A stretch of 37,001 nt of DNA from a virus (IMGVR_UViG_3300020122_000027:1-37001); one strand, 5' to 3'; counted from the first letter of the stretch, positions 21,236-30,396 are shown. Notes: generated by a model from the sequence alone, not told the origin. Made by a program: numbers and translations.

Positions 21236-23243
21236 TAAAAAGCAGGCTGATAAGCTAAAGGTTAAGAAGGAAGTCAGAGCATCCGGCAAGGTAACTAAGG
21301 TTAAGCAGGATAGGCCAGTCACTTCTTCTGGTGAGTATTTAGCCAGCGCTGATAACCGCAAGATTATCAAGGCTTATACCTCGAAAAATGATGTTACACG
21401 TTGGTGGTTAGAAGATGCCAAAGACCTTCATAAATCAGTGGATTCCACTGTTACAGCCATTGAAAATGCTCAGACTCATCGCAGACTTTTGTATCTTCGT
21501 TATGGTCGCCTCTATGGTAACTATGAAGCCTTGGGTTATCCAGCTATCGGTCGAGGAGCTTACTCTCAAGAATCCTCCAACAAAGTAGTATTGAATATCA
21601 TCCAATCTGTTATCGATGCCGTAGCTGCCAAGGTCGCTAAGGACCAGCCGAAGGTTTCATTTGTAACAACTGGCGCTGATGACTATTTCCTCAAGCTCCG
21701 TGCCACCAATCTCACAAAGTATGTCACCGGTCTATTCAAAGAGGCTGAGGTCTATGAGAACTCCGAGATGGTCTTTAGAGATGCCGAAGTTCTTGGCACT
21801 GGTTACATGTTGGTCAAAGTAGAAGACGGCAAGATTAAGACGGAATGGGTTTTCTCTGATGAAATTCGTGTAGATGAGCTGGATGGCTGGAAACAAAAGC
21901 CTCGCTCCATGCATCGTATCAACCTAATTCCAAGAGATATGCTACTTCTCAAATACCCAGAACATCAAGAACATATCCTGGGCGCACAGACTTCCATGTC
22001 AGGTAGAACTGGTTATCAATCCACTATGGATATGATTCGTGTCACAGAGTCCTGGCATCTTCCAATGGATAGCAAGTCTGGAGATGGTGTTCACTGTATC
22101 ACTATCCAGAACTGCACTCTTGAATCTAATGAATATAAGAAGGACTACTTCCCAATCGTTTGCTTCCGTTGGATGGCTAAGCCTCTTGGTTTCTTCGGTC
22201 GCTCCATTACTGAAGAGATTCTAACTATTCAGGTGGAAATTAACAAGATTCTCAAGACCATTCAACAGTCTCAGGAACTTGCTGCTGTGCCAGTTATCTT
22301 CGTGGAAAACTCATCTCAAGTATCGGAAGATGTTTTGCTTTCTAACACCATTGCCAGAATGATTCCATACTCAGGCACTCCTCCACAGTTTGCTTCTCCA
22401 ACCGCTTTGTCAGGAGAAGTCTACTCTCACCTTAACTCACTAATTCAATGGGCTTTCCAGATTGTTGGTCTCAGCCAAACCTCTGCTTCTGGTATGAAGC
22501 CAGCCGGCGTAGATTCAGCAGTCGCTATCAGAGAAGTGTCGGATATTGAAACCGGCAGATTCGCCATGGTGGCCAATCGCTGGGAGAAGTTCTTCGTGGA
22601 AGTCGCCAGAATCATGGTTGATATTTCCAAGGATCTATACTCAGAAAATCCAGATCTTTCCATTACCTTCTCGGAAAAGAAAATCCTAAAGGAAATCAAG
22701 TGGAAGGATGTAGATTTGAATGACAATCCATTTGATATTCAAACCTTCCCAACCTCTCAGCTACCAGATACTCCAGCCGGCCGTATCCAAACAATTACTG
22801 AATACATCCAAAACCAATGGATCTCTAAGGAACGTGGTATGGAACTATTGAATCTTGATCCAGATTTGGAACAAGAAGTTAATGTCCAGACTTCATCTCT
22901 TAGACTTACTGAGAAGTGGCTATCTGAGATGGTGGAGGATGGAGTAACTCATCAACCAGATCCATTAATGAATCTTGGCTTGGCACAACAGACCGCACAA
23001 GGCGTGTATACTATGTTGGTGCATGATGGTTGTCCAGATGATAGGCTTGAGCTTGTTCGTCAATTCATTATGAACTGCATTGCTCTACAGGCGCCACCTC
23101 CAGAACAAGCGCCACCTCAACCTCCTCCTGGCCCAGTTGATCAAAATGGTCAGCCAATTCAGCCAGTTCCAGGTTCTCAGCAACCTCCGCCAGCTCCAGG
23201 TCCAATTGGTCCTCAGCCAGCTCCCATGATGCAAACACAATAA
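21228..23243 (+). CDS. Portal protein (671 aa)
   Basis: The 12-subunit ring at the packaging vertex. The pattern NIIQSVIDAVAAKVAKDQPK followed by FRDAEVLGTGYMLVKVEDG and EWVFSDEIRVDE is typical of podovirus portals. Later comes a helical, charged part (NPDLSITFSEKKILKEIKWK) and a C-terminal extension rich in Pro and Gln from about residue 617. Length fits the larger P22/T7-type portals. Basic N-terminus (KKQADKLKVKKEV). Position after terL and before scaffold supports the call. Confidence 0.85.
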   Translation: MANKKQADKLKVKKEVRASGKVTKVKQDRPVTSSGEYLASADNRKIIKAYTSKNDVTRWWLEDAKDLHKSVDSTVTAIENAQTHRRLLYLRYGRLYGNYEALGYPAIGRGAYSQESSNKVVLNIIQSVIDAVAAKVAKDQPKVSFVTTGADDYFLKLRATNLTKYVTGLFKEAEVYENSEMVFRDAEVLGTGYMLVKVEDGKIKTEWVFSDEIRVDELDGWKQKPRSMHRINLIPRDMLLLKYPEHQEHILGAQTSMSGRTGYQSTMDMIRVTESWHLPMDSKSGDGVHCITIQNCTLESNEYKKDYFPIVCFRWMAKPLGFFGRSITEEILTIQVEINKILKTIQQSQELAAVPVIFVENSSQVSEDVLLSNTIARMIPYSGTPPQFASPTALSGEVYSHLNSLIQWAFQIVGLSQTSASGMKPAGVDSAVAIREVSDIETGRFAMVANRWEKFFVEVARIMVDISKDLYSENPDLSITFSEKKILKEIKWKDVDLNDNPFDIQTFPTSQLPDTPAGRIQTITEYIQNQWISKERGMELLNLDPDLEQEVNVQTSSLRLTEKWLSEMVEDGVTHQPDPLMNLGLAQQTAQGVYTMLVHDGCPDDRLELVRQFIMNCIALQAPPPEQAPPQPPPGPVDQNGQPIQPVPGSQQPPPAPGPIGPQPAPMMQTQ

Positions 23244-23255
23244 GGAAAATACCCC

Positions 23256-24263
23256 ATGACCGAAGTTAAAGTAACCAATGGATTTGGATCCAACGTTAAT
23301 GTAAATAACAGTTCTCCTAATGGAGTGACTGTGCAGCCACAGGTAATCAAGTCTCATTCTCTTTCCGCAACTCCAGCGGCAGTCAAAGTAGAAGTAGCTA
23401 ACACTGATAAGAAGGTAGAGTCTCATCTATCATTTGAGAAGCCATCTGCCCAACAGGTTGAAACTACAAATGAACAACCAACCACCACTGAAACTGAAGT
23501 AGAGAAGCCGGCTACTTCAGCCGAGCGTAGAGATGCTATGAAGCGAGCCAATGCAGAACATGCCAAGGCCATTCAAATGCAGAAGGAAGCCAAGGCTCTA
23601 ATGGAACAAGCCAGGCATTTTGATGAAATTAAACAAAAGGCCGCCACTAATCCAGTAGAATTAGCTAAAGCTCTTGGTATGGATCCAAATGAGTTCCTCC
23701 GCAGATATCAAAATGAAATGTTTAATATTCCAAATGAGGAAGTTAAAAAGCCAGAACTCACAGTGGATGAGAAGCTAAAGCGTTTTGAAGAAGAACGCGC
23801 TCAAGAAAAACGAGCCCAGGCTAATTATCAAGCTGAGATGATTCGTATGAATTACATTTCAACAAAGATTCTTCCAGCCATTAAAGCAGATGCAGAGAAA
23901 TATCAACTACTTAACTATAATAATCCAGAAGCTTCTGCCGGTTTTATCTATGATATTATGAATGATCATTATCAAAAAACTGGAGAAGAACTTAATGCAG
24001 CAGATGTTGCAGAAGAGATGGAAAATCAGCTCCAGAAGGAATTCGAAGAGAAAATTGAATCAGTTAAGAAGATTAGTAAGTTCTCAAAACATTTTGCCAA
24101 GATGGAGGAAGAGGCCACCAAATCCGAGAAAGAAGAAGTTTCATTAACTCCAGCTCAACTTGGTGGCAAGAAGGAATGGACTGGTGCCAAGTCTCCAGTT
24201 CCAACTCCAAGCAGAGGCTCCAAAACTAAAGAAGCTCGTCTGGCAAGATTAAAAGGACTCTAA
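23256..24263 (+). CDS. Scaffolding protein (335 aa)
   Basis: A disordered Thr/Pro/Val-rich N-terminus (1-85) is followed by a long charged, Lys/Glu-rich helical body (AERRDAMKRANAEHAKAIQM, LTVDEKLKRFEEERAQEKRA) and a basic C-terminal tail (KTKEARLARLKGL) suited to bind the capsid protein. This composition and the place between portal and major capsid gene are typical of prohead scaffolds. No protease motif. AGGAAAATACCCC before ATG gives a modest ribosome-binding site. Confidence 0.85.
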   Translation: MTEVKVTNGFGSNVNVNNSSPNGVTVQPQVIKSHSLSATPAAVKVEVANTDKKVESHLSFEKPSAQQVETTNEQPTTTETEVEKPATSAERRDAMKRANAEHAKAIQMQKEAKALMEQARHFDEIKQKAATNPVELAKALGMDPNEFLRRYQNEMFNIPNEEVKKPELTVDEKLKRFEEERAQEKRAQANYQAEMIRMNYISTKILPAIKADAEKYQLLNYNNPEASAGFIYDIMNDHYQKTGEELNAADVAEEMENQLQKEFEEKIESVKKISKFSKHFAKMEEEATKSEKEEVSLTPAQLGGKKEWTGAKSPVPTPSRGSKTKEARLARLKGL

Positions 24264-24432
24264 ATCTGAAGGAATGATTTATCATTCTATCAATAAATGA
24301 ATATTTAGTCAACACACATTTGACATTATTGGATCGAATTAACTCTCTGGATTGTACGAGTTAGCTTGGAAAATGTGAGGAAAACAAATATCAACCGACA
24401 CTATACGTGTCGCTTTATAGGAATTTACTCAC
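24264..24432. promoter_or_regulatory. Structured leader of the major capsid gene
   Basis: The 169-bp gap holds three small hairpins: GAATGA-ttta-TCATTC (24273-24288), TAACTC/GAGTTA (24340-24345 and 24358-24363) and CGACAC-tatac-GTGTCG (24397-24413). A TTGACA at 24320-24325 has no good -10 at the usual distance. It may carry a late promoter or an mRNA-stabilising leader for the most abundant virion protein. TAGGAAT lies ten bases before ATG. Confidence 0.5.
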
Positions 24433-25704
24433 ATGGCAACTGGCAATACACCAACCACAATTGATGCACTCTTAAAAGAATATTACGATGATGGTGCACT
24501 CGTAAACGAAACCTACATTGACAACCCACTATGGGCTCGTATGTCAAAGCAGGAATCCATCGGCAACGTAACTGGTAGACACTTCGTCCACCCAGTAGTC
24601 TTCGCTTCGTCCCAAGGCCGTAGCAGAAGCTTCACCCAGGCTCAGAACCGTGGTCAAACCACCTCCGAGCAATCTGTTGACTTCTTGGTCCCAAGAGTTA
24701 CCAACTACCAGTTGGCAACCGTCCAGACTGAAGCCGTCCTCCAGACCAAAGGTGACAGAGGCGCATTCGTCGATATCCTAACTCTTATCACTGACAACGC
24801 TGTCAGAAACCTTGGATTGGCTCAAGCCCATTCCATGTATGGCACTGGTTCCGAGTCAATCGGACAGATTGCCGCTGGCGGTATCACTACCTCCGTTATT
24901 ACTCTTGCCAAGACCGACCAGTCTTTGAACTTCGAAGTTGGTATGGAACTTGACCTTGCTGCTGCCGAAGTAACTGGTGGTGTTGAGGCTTATGGTTCTA
25001 ATGGTCACGGTTTGTATGTTATCAAGGTAGATCGTACTGCTAACACTATCACTGTCGGAACTGCCGCTGGTGTTGCTGTTAACGTAACTGACTCTGCTGA
25101 TGGTATCCCAACGGCTGCACCTGGCGACTTCATCTTCGTCCGTGGTGACCGTAACTTGGGTATGCAAGGTGTCCAAGCTTGGATTCCTTATGGTGGTCCT
25201 GCTGCTGGTACCTTCCTCGGTGTTGACCGTTCTGCTGACCCAGTCAGACTTGCAGGTAACTATCTCGATGCTTCCCAGCTCGCAATTGAGGATGCCTTCA
25301 TTCAGGCAGCCAACAACGTTGCAAAACAAGGTGGAAAGCTAACTCACTTCTTCATTCCATACAACAAGTACTCTCAGTTGCTCAAGAGCCAAAGTGCCAA
25401 GGTAACTATCGTTGAGGAAGTCAACCCAGATATCTCTTTCGACGGTCTCCAGGTTCTAACTGCTAAAGGCCCAGTCCTTGTAATGCCAGATAGAAACTGC
25501 CCATCCGACAAGATGTTTGGTCTTGACATCAACACTTGGGCTTATACTCACGTAGGTGATCCAGTCCAGATGTTTAATTTGGATGGTAATACCTGGTTGC
25601 GTCAGGCTTCTTCCGATGGTTTGGAGATTAGATTCTTCTCCATGGGTAACTTAGTTTGCCGTGTTCCAGCTCACAACATCACCATGCTTTGCAGCCAAGC
25701 CTAA
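24433..25704 (+). CDS. Major capsid protein (423 aa)
   Basis: Length, position after the scaffold and composition fit an HK97-fold capsid protein, although I cannot see a unique motif. It opens with TTIDALLKEYYDDGALVNET, contains FVHPVVFASSQGRSRSFTQA and TNYQLATVQTEAVLQTKGDR, and ends with SMGNLVCRVPAHNITMLCSQ. Codon choice shifts strongly to C-ending, optimised codons (AAC, TTC, GTC), unlike the fibre genes, as expected for the most highly translated gene. It shell-forms around the scaffold. Confidence 0.85.
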   Translation: MATGNTPTTIDALLKEYYDDGALVNETYIDNPLWARMSKQESIGNVTGRHFVHPVVFASSQGRSRSFTQAQNRGQTTSEQSVDFLVPRVTNYQLATVQTEAVLQTKGDRGAFVDILTLITDNAVRNLGLAQAHSMYGTGSESIGQIAAGGITTSVITLAKTDQSLNFEVGMELDLAAAEVTGGVEAYGSNGHGLYVIKVDRTANTITVGTAAGVAVNVTDSADGIPTAAPGDFIFVRGDRNLGMQGVQAWIPYGGPAAGTFLGVDRSADPVRLAGNYLDASQLAIEDAFIQAANNVAKQGGKLTHFFIPYNKYSQLLKSQSAKVTIVEEVNPDISFDGLQVLTAKGPVLVMPDRNCPSDKMFGLDINTWAYTHVGDPVQMFNLDGNTWLRQASSDGLEIRFFSMGNLVCRVPAHNITMLCSQA

Positions 25705-25713
25705 GGATAAACA

Positions 25714-26109
25714 ATGAGTGGACAATTTGGATATAATCAGTTATTCACTGATAGACCAGAAACATGGTTGGCAGATGGATATGTCAGCATCGGACTCTCC
25801 GGTGCGGCAACTCTACCTACCGTACCATCTGGTATCGTCAGTGCAGTAACCCACGACACAACCGGCACCTATTCATTGGTGCTCGCACAAAATTGGTTTG
25901 CTCTGCTTGATGTAAGCGTGCAATCTGAAATTCCTGTAGGACTCACACCAAACGTCCTCTTCTCTCAGTTAGACAGCGATACAGTTGGAATTGCTTCCTC
26001 TGGTCAAAAGGTAACTATAAGATTTGTGGACGGTTCCGGAACTGCAACTGACTTACCGAGAGGTTCGGCATTCAGGTTCCTCTTACTACTCAAAAAGAGT
26101 TCTGCTTAA
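25714..26109 (+). CDS. Putative capsid decoration/head protein (131 aa)
   Basis: Beta-rich and Ser/Thr/Gly-rich (YVSIGLSGAATLPTVPSGIV, QKVTIRFVDGSGTATDL), ending in a hydrophobic strand (FRFLLLLKKSSA). It lies directly after the capsid gene in the same codon style, which suggests a decoration or cement protein. AAGGATAAACA before ATG. No family assigned. Confidence 0.65.
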   Translation: MSGQFGYNQLFTDRPETWLADGYVSIGLSGAATLPTVPSGIVSAVTHDTTGTYSLVLAQNWFALLDVSVQSEIPVGLTPNVLFSQLDSDTVGIASSGQKVTIRFVDGSGTATDLPRGSAFRFLLLLKKSSA

Positions 26110-26121
26110 GGAGAGTTAATC

Positions 26122-26364
26122 ATGGAAAAGAAACCAGGATTAGCAATTCTAATCGGAAATGCTCTTGCCAAGAAAGGCAAGTCTGCTCATCCTCCAATGG
26201 ATGATGAGGAGATGGAGCACAAGGATGATATGGAATCCGGCAAAGATGAACATGTCCAGCAAATTGCTGATGAGATGCTCGATGCCATCGAATCCAAAGA
26301 TTCCTCAGCTCTCAAGGACCTACTCCTTGAACTACTTGAGTGTGGTCAATCTGAAGAATATTAA
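26122..26364 (+). CDS. Small acidic head-region protein (80 aa)
   Basis: Short basic start (EKKPGLAILIGNALAKKGK), a very acidic linker (MDDEEMEHKDDMESGKDEH) and a C-terminal helix pair (IADEMLDAIESKDSSALKDL). Proteins of this layout follow capsid genes in several environmental phages; function unknown. AAGGAGAG before ATG is a good ribosome-binding site. It is the last gene before the strong terminator. Confidence 0.65.
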   Translation: MEKKPGLAILIGNALAKKGKSAHPPMDDEEMEHKDDMESGKDEHVQQIADEMLDAIESKDSSALKDLLLELLECGQSEEY

Positions 26365-26394
26365 TTTAGCATAATACATTGGGGTATGAATGCG

Positions 26395-26450
26395 GCTCCG
26401 GATAATCAGGCATCCTCGTGAAAGCTTAATTATCCGGAGCTTTTTGTTTT
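26395..26450 (+). terminator. Strong intrinsic terminator after capsid genes
   Basis: GCTCCGGATAAT (26395-26406) pairs perfectly with ATTATCCGGAGC (26429-26440), a 12-bp stem, followed by TTTTTGTTTT (26441-26450). It would separate head-gene expression from the tail genes that start at 26462. Confidence 0.9.
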
Positions 26451-26461
26451 ATGGAACATAA

Positions 26462-27181
26462 ATGGTAACACAACTCTCAGACATAATCACACTCATTAGA
26501 CAGCGTTCCAATATGGAGAATAACAACTTCATTACTGACGCCGAACTAACTACCTACATCAATAACTCATTGGCGGAACTTGATGATATCTTAGTCACTG
26601 ACTATGAAGACTATCGCCTACTTACTTTCCAAGCCATCCTCCCAGCCGATGGTGTCTCCAATATCATTTCCATTCCATCTAACCTCTATAAACTTAGAGG
26701 CGTAGACTACCAGGTCAATCAGAATGCCAATGGTACTTACTGGTTGACTCTCTTCCCATTCCAACTAACGGAACGTAATAGACAACGTTCTGGCCTCACC
26801 AATATCCTAATTCCATATAGAACTGGCTTATCCTATCGTGTGGCTGATGCTGGTATTATCATTATGCCTCAGGTAGAAGCTGGCGGAACCTATCAGATTT
26901 GGTATACTCCTAAGTTCGTGCCACTCACTGAAACTACTGACGCTCTAACTATTCAGATGGATAACCAAGCCTGGGTAGAATACGCAGTTGTAGACTGCTG
27001 CATTAAAATCTTCAATAAGCAGAATCTTGATCCATCTGGTTTCTTGGCGGAGAAGCAATTACTTCAAGTCAGAATCCGTAATGCTGCTAAGAACAGAGAC
27101 TCGGCCGGTCCTAAGAGAATCGCTAACGTCAGATTCAATGATAATGACTTCGGATTACCGTTCGGATGGGACAATTTTTAA
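26462..27181 (+). CDS. Putative head-tail adaptor protein (239 aa)
   Basis: N-terminal helices (LSDIITLIRQRSNMENNNFI, TDAELTTYINNSLAELDDIL) are followed by a beta-rich domain (DYRLLTFQAILPADG, GTYWLTLFPFQL) and a long C-terminal helical part (SGFLAEKQLLQVRIRNAAKN) ending FGLPFGWDNF. This layout matches the podovirus gp4/gp11-like adaptors that sit under the portal. It follows the terminator, so it needs its own promoter or read-through. A mini-ORF (MEHKW, 26451-26468) overlaps the start and may be chance. Confidence 0.7.
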   Translation: MVTQLSDIITLIRQRSNMENNNFITDAELTTYINNSLAELDDILVTDYEDYRLLTFQAILPADGVSNIISIPSNLYKLRGVDYQVNQNANGTYWLTLFPFQLTERNRQRSGLTNILIPYRTGLSYRVADAGIIIMPQVEAGGTYQIWYTPKFVPLTETTDALTIQMDNQAWVEYAVVDCCIKIFNKQNLDPSGFLAEKQLLQVRIRNAAKNRDSAGPKRIANVRFNDNDFGLPFGWDNF

Positions 27182-27525
27182 TGTTCAAGAAATTCAAGAA
27201 GCTGTTTGTGGCTCTGGCAGATCTTGATGAGCCGAAGAATCTACTCAGAGTTATCAATGCTTTGCAGTCCAATATCGAGGAATCATTGGCGCCTTTGATT
27301 AATAAAACTCAAAATGATTCTTCAATTCTAACCAATATCCAACTCACCACAGGCCAGAATAATGTTATAGATCATACATTAGGAAGAGACTTAGTTGGTT
27401 GGAAATTGGTTAGAGTCCGAGGTGTGGCTGACATCTATGATACCCAGGATAGTAATCCATCCAAGAACCTAACTCTCTGGCTTACGACTTCGGCCAATGT
27501 CTCAGTGGATTTAGAAGTTTTCTAA
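27181..27525 (+). CDS. Small putative tail protein (114 aa)
   Basis: The TAATG overlap fixes the start at 27181. A basic helix (MFKKFKKLFVALADLDEPKN) and a second helix lead to a beta domain (NNVIDHTLGRDLVGWKLVRV, NLTLWLTTSANVSVDLEVF). The domain pattern (N.V.H.LGR...GW.......A...D......NLTL.L..S..V...L.V) is frequent in short proteins next to phage tail genes. Likely a tail or fibre-attachment protein. Confidence 0.65.
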   Translation: MFKKFKKLFVALADLDEPKNLLRVINALQSNIEESLAPLINKTQNDSSILTNIQLTTGQNNVIDHTLGRDLVGWKLVRVRGVADIYDTQDSNPSKNLTLWLTTSANVSVDLEVF

Positions 27526-27547
27526 GTAATAAAAGGATATAAAAGCA

Positions 27548-28657
27548 ATGGCTAATTATACTGTAGATCCTGCAACAGGAATCCTAATCCCAATCGTCGG
27601 TGTAGATCCTGGACCGGACTATGCTCAGAATATCTCCAATGCTTTATCCAAGCTGGCTAACCTAACTCATACCGGCGTTTCCAATCTGGATGGCTATCAA
27701 ATTCCATCTGCTGGTCTCAATATCAATGCCGATGTCTCCGCCCAGTCCAATAACCTAACGGCTCTTCGCTCTGTTAGATTTACTTCGCAGTCAGGTACTT
27801 TAGCTGGCTCCGGTGATATTGATTGTGTTTATGTAGATGGAGGCAATCTATTCTACAATAATGGTTCTGGCACTCCAATCCAGATTACTGCTGGCTCTAC
27901 CTTGGATGTCACCGTCACTAATAACTATGTGACTACGGATATCACTACCAACTTAACCATCAATCCAGCTTCCACTACTACATTCGTCTCATGCGATTCC
28001 ACTGGTGGCGCCATTGTTATCACTTTACCATTAGCCAATGCCGTTCCAAATGGCAGATTCTATATGATTAAGGATGCTGCTGGCTCGGCTGATGTTCATA
28101 ACATTACCATTAACTGTGCTGGTGGTGATTTGATGGATTCCCAGACTGGCTTCGTCTTGGATGCCTCACTTGGTGCTGTTGCCTTTGTCTCCAATGGAGT
28201 TTCTCAATGGCATATTCTATTCTATGATAGAACTAAATACCAAGATGGTGAAGAGCTAACCTTCGAAGCTTTATCCACACTCAGAGTTGAGTCTGGCGCC
28301 AATGCCAGTTTGGAAGGTCTAACCAGCATCCAAGGACAATTAGGTATTGATGGATATGTTCTATCCACAGGCTCCTATACCATTCCAACTACTGGATATA
28401 AGACAATTATTCTCTGCATTCCTTCGGCTGGCGCATTAACTGTCAATCTACCTCAAGCTTCAGTTCTACAAACTGGCGCTATTATCATTATCAAAGATGC
28501 TTGGGGAACGGCGGCCACTAATAATATCACCATTAATCCTCATGGCACTGATAATATTGAAGGACTTAATGCTCCTAAGAAGATTACTGCTAACTGGGGC
28601 TCAATCACTCTATGCTCAGCTAAGGCTTTTGCTAATAACTATTGGGTAATGCTGTAA
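27548..28657 (+). CDS. Fibre-like protein with two IKD beta modules (369 aa)
   Basis: Two copies of a beta module make up most of it: 154-226 (ITLP...NGRFYMIKDAAG...HNITIN) and 295-369 (VNLPQ...GAIIIIKDAWG...NNITINPHG), the second ending the protein. The same module occurs twice in the 1095-aa fibre. The N-terminus (DPATGILIPIVGVDPGPDYA) differs from that fibre and probably attaches to another part of the tail. The AAAGGATATAAAAGCA leader before ATG is reasonable. A fibre or spike is inferred. Confidence 0.75.
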   Translation: MANYTVDPATGILIPIVGVDPGPDYAQNISNALSKLANLTHTGVSNLDGYQIPSAGLNINADVSAQSNNLTALRSVRFTSQSGTLAGSGDIDCVYVDGGNLFYNNGSGTPIQITAGSTLDVTVTNNYVTTDITTNLTINPASTTTFVSCDSTGGAIVITLPLANAVPNGRFYMIKDAAGSADVHNITINCAGGDLMDSQTGFVLDASLGAVAFVSNGVSQWHILFYDRTKYQDGEELTFEALSTLRVESGANASLEGLTSIQGQLGIDGYVLSTGSYTIPTTGYKTIILCIPSAGALTVNLPQASVLQTGAIIIIKDAWGTAATNNITINPHGTDNIEGLNAPKKITANWGSITLCSAKAFANNYWVML

Positions 28658-28658
28658 A

Positions 28659-29507
28659 ATGGTAGCACGAACTTCTACACAACTCTTCACTTCCAATGGA
28701 ACGTGGACTACTCCGGCTGGTGTCACTCAAATTAGAGTCACTGGTTCAGGTGGTGGTGGCGGCGGAGGCGGAGGTATGGGCGGTGGAACTACTACTGGCT
28801 TCCGTGCTTATGGTGGAGGCGGTGGGGGAGCTGCCATAGTCACCACAATAGCACTTGCTGTGACACCTGGAACAACTTATACAATTACTTTAGGAGCTGG
28901 AGGCACGGCAGGTGGTGCTGGAGGTTCTGGTGGCCCATATACTGGAGGAGCCACTGGCGGCCATGGTGGAGATACTACTTTCGATGGATTAGCCACATTC
29001 TATGGAGCTACTGGTGGAGGTGGTGGAACATCATCTTCTAACATTGAAGGTTCTGGTGGATTGCCAACTAAGATTCATTGGCGCCTATTGAAGGTGGGCG
29101 CTACTTATATTGATGACGCCACAGCACCAGCAGGTGCCGGAGGCCATGGTGGAGAGAATGATTCAAATGCTATCAATCCACAAGCTGGTGTCAATAATGG
29201 AGTTAATGCTGGAGGCGCTGCTGGCGTTTCTGGAAATGATGGGGCAGGTTCTCATTATGGTGGTAATGGCGGTGGGGGAGGCGGTTCATCCAATTGGCCA
29301 GGTGGCGTTGGTGGAGCTGGTGGAACAGGTGGATTAGGTTCCAACGATACCGTAGCGCATAATGGGACAAGTGGTGGAGTCGGATCAGGTTATGGTGCAG
29401 GAGGAGGCGGCGGTGGTGCAGGTAGTTCAAATACTAATGGTAGCTCTGCCGGTGGTGCTGGTGGCGTTGGCGCTTCTGGCTTTATATTTCTGGAATGGAC
29501 GGAGTAA
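28659..29507 (+). CDS. Gly-rich adhesin-like protein (282 aa)
   Basis: The layout of the other Gly-rich proteins: FTSNGTWTTPAGVTQIRVTG, a glycine run, ALAVTPGTTYTITLGAGG, then Gly tracts interrupted by a non-Gly loop near residue 140 (GGLPTKIHWRLLKVGA). It ends GFIFLEWTE. It is the first of two tandem paralogues; both begin MVAR and are preceded by GTAAAATGGT. A receptor-binding tip is inferred from the domain. Confidence 0.75.
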   Translation: MVARTSTQLFTSNGTWTTPAGVTQIRVTGSGGGGGGGGGMGGGTTTGFRAYGGGGGGAAIVTTIALAVTPGTTYTITLGAGGTAGGAGGSGGPYTGGATGGHGGDTTFDGLATFYGATGGGGGTSSSNIEGSGGLPTKIHWRLLKVGATYIDDATAPAGAGGHGGENDSNAINPQAGVNNGVNAGGAAGVSGNDGAGSHYGGNGGGGGGSSNWPGGVGGAGGTGGLGSNDTVAHNGTSGGVGSGYGAGGGGGGAGSSNTNGSSAGGAGGVGASGFIFLEWTE

Positions 29508-29508
29508 A

Positions 29509-30396
29509 ATGGTGGCCAGACTTAATAAGATTAGATTTACTTCCAATGGCACATTCGTATGTCCTGCCGGCGTTACTCTCGTTACCTTAGAAGGTTGCGG
29601 TGGTGGAGGCGGAGGAGGTGGTGGCGAAGCTGGTAATACTGGTGGATTCTCTCGTAGCCAATGCTCAGGTGGTGGTGGTGGTGGCGCTATCACTGGACGA
29701 GTTACTATTGCGGTAACTCCAGGAACCTCTTATGGAATTGTCATTGGACAAGGCGGAGCTGGCGGAACTGCGGCTGTCACAGTAGCTGGAGACGGTAATG
29801 ATGGAACTGACACACAGTTTGATTCCATTGCCGCTTTCTTAGGAGCTGCTGGAGCCAGAGGTGGTGATAGAACTGGAAGTAGATTTACTTCTGGTGGTAT
29901 GACTGTTCGTGGCTATCATAGACTATTCAAACTCAATACAGATAACTTAGGTACTTGGGTTTACTCACGTTTCTATGACCAGCAACCAGGCGTTGGTGGT
30001 AATGGAATGGATCTAACTGGATTTGCCTTGGGCTTCCATGGAGATCCCAGCTTCCAGCAACAGGCAGGTATATCATTCGGCTCTTCTATTGGTGGTAATG
30101 CTGGCAATGATGGAGCTGATGGAGCTGATTCCAATAACGGCAATGGTGGAGGCGGTGGTGGCTGTTCTGGTTATCCTGGCTGCACTGGTGGTAATGGTGG
30201 TTCTGGAGGTTCTGGAACTAACTCAGCTAACGGCAATGGTGGAAATGCTACTAATGGTGGTAATGGAGTAGGATTTGGTGCAGGTGGTGGTGGCGGAGGT
30301 TCTGGTGGTAATGGTGCTGGAGCTGGTGCTGCCGGTACCGGTGGCAATGGCGGCAATGGAAGCAACGGCTTCTTAGATGTAATGTGGTATGAATAA
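29509..30396 (+). CDS. Gly-rich adhesin-like protein, tandem paralogue (295 aa)
   Basis: ATG 29509 starts one base after the previous stop; an earlier in-frame ATG (29362) lies inside that gene. FTSNGTFVCPAGVTLVTLEG, a glycine run, IAVTPGTSYGIVIGQGG, and an inserted loop with YHRLFKLNTDNLGTWVYSRF match its neighbour's plan. It differs in the loop, which probably carries receptor specificity. It contains several Cys, unlike its neighbour. TAATG couples it to the next gene. Confidence 0.75.
   Translation: MVARLNKIRFTSNGTFVCPAGVTLVTLEGCGGGGGGGGGEAGNTGGFSRSQCSGGGGGGAITGRVTIAVTPGTSYGIVIGQGGAGGTAAVTVAGDGNDGTDTQFDSIAAFLGAAGARGGDRTGSRFTSGGMTVRGYHRLFKLNTDNLGTWVYSRFYDQQPGVGGNGMDLTGFALGFHGDPSFQQQAGISFGSSIGGNAGNDGADGADSNNGNGGGGGGCSGYPGCTGGNGGSGGSGTNSANGNGGNATNGGNGVGFGAGGGGGGSGGNGAGAGAAGTGGNGGNGSNGFLDVMWYE

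Noticed and set aside
24395-24420. T7-like phage promoter (CGACACTATA resembles the T7 core)
   Set aside because: It lacks two core bases and the GGG start, no copies are seen elsewhere, and no phage RNA polymerase gene is present.
24856-25329. 157-aa minus-strand ORF opposite the capsid gene
   Set aside because: Shadow produced by the biased codon use of the capsid gene; Ser/Thr-rich and featureless.
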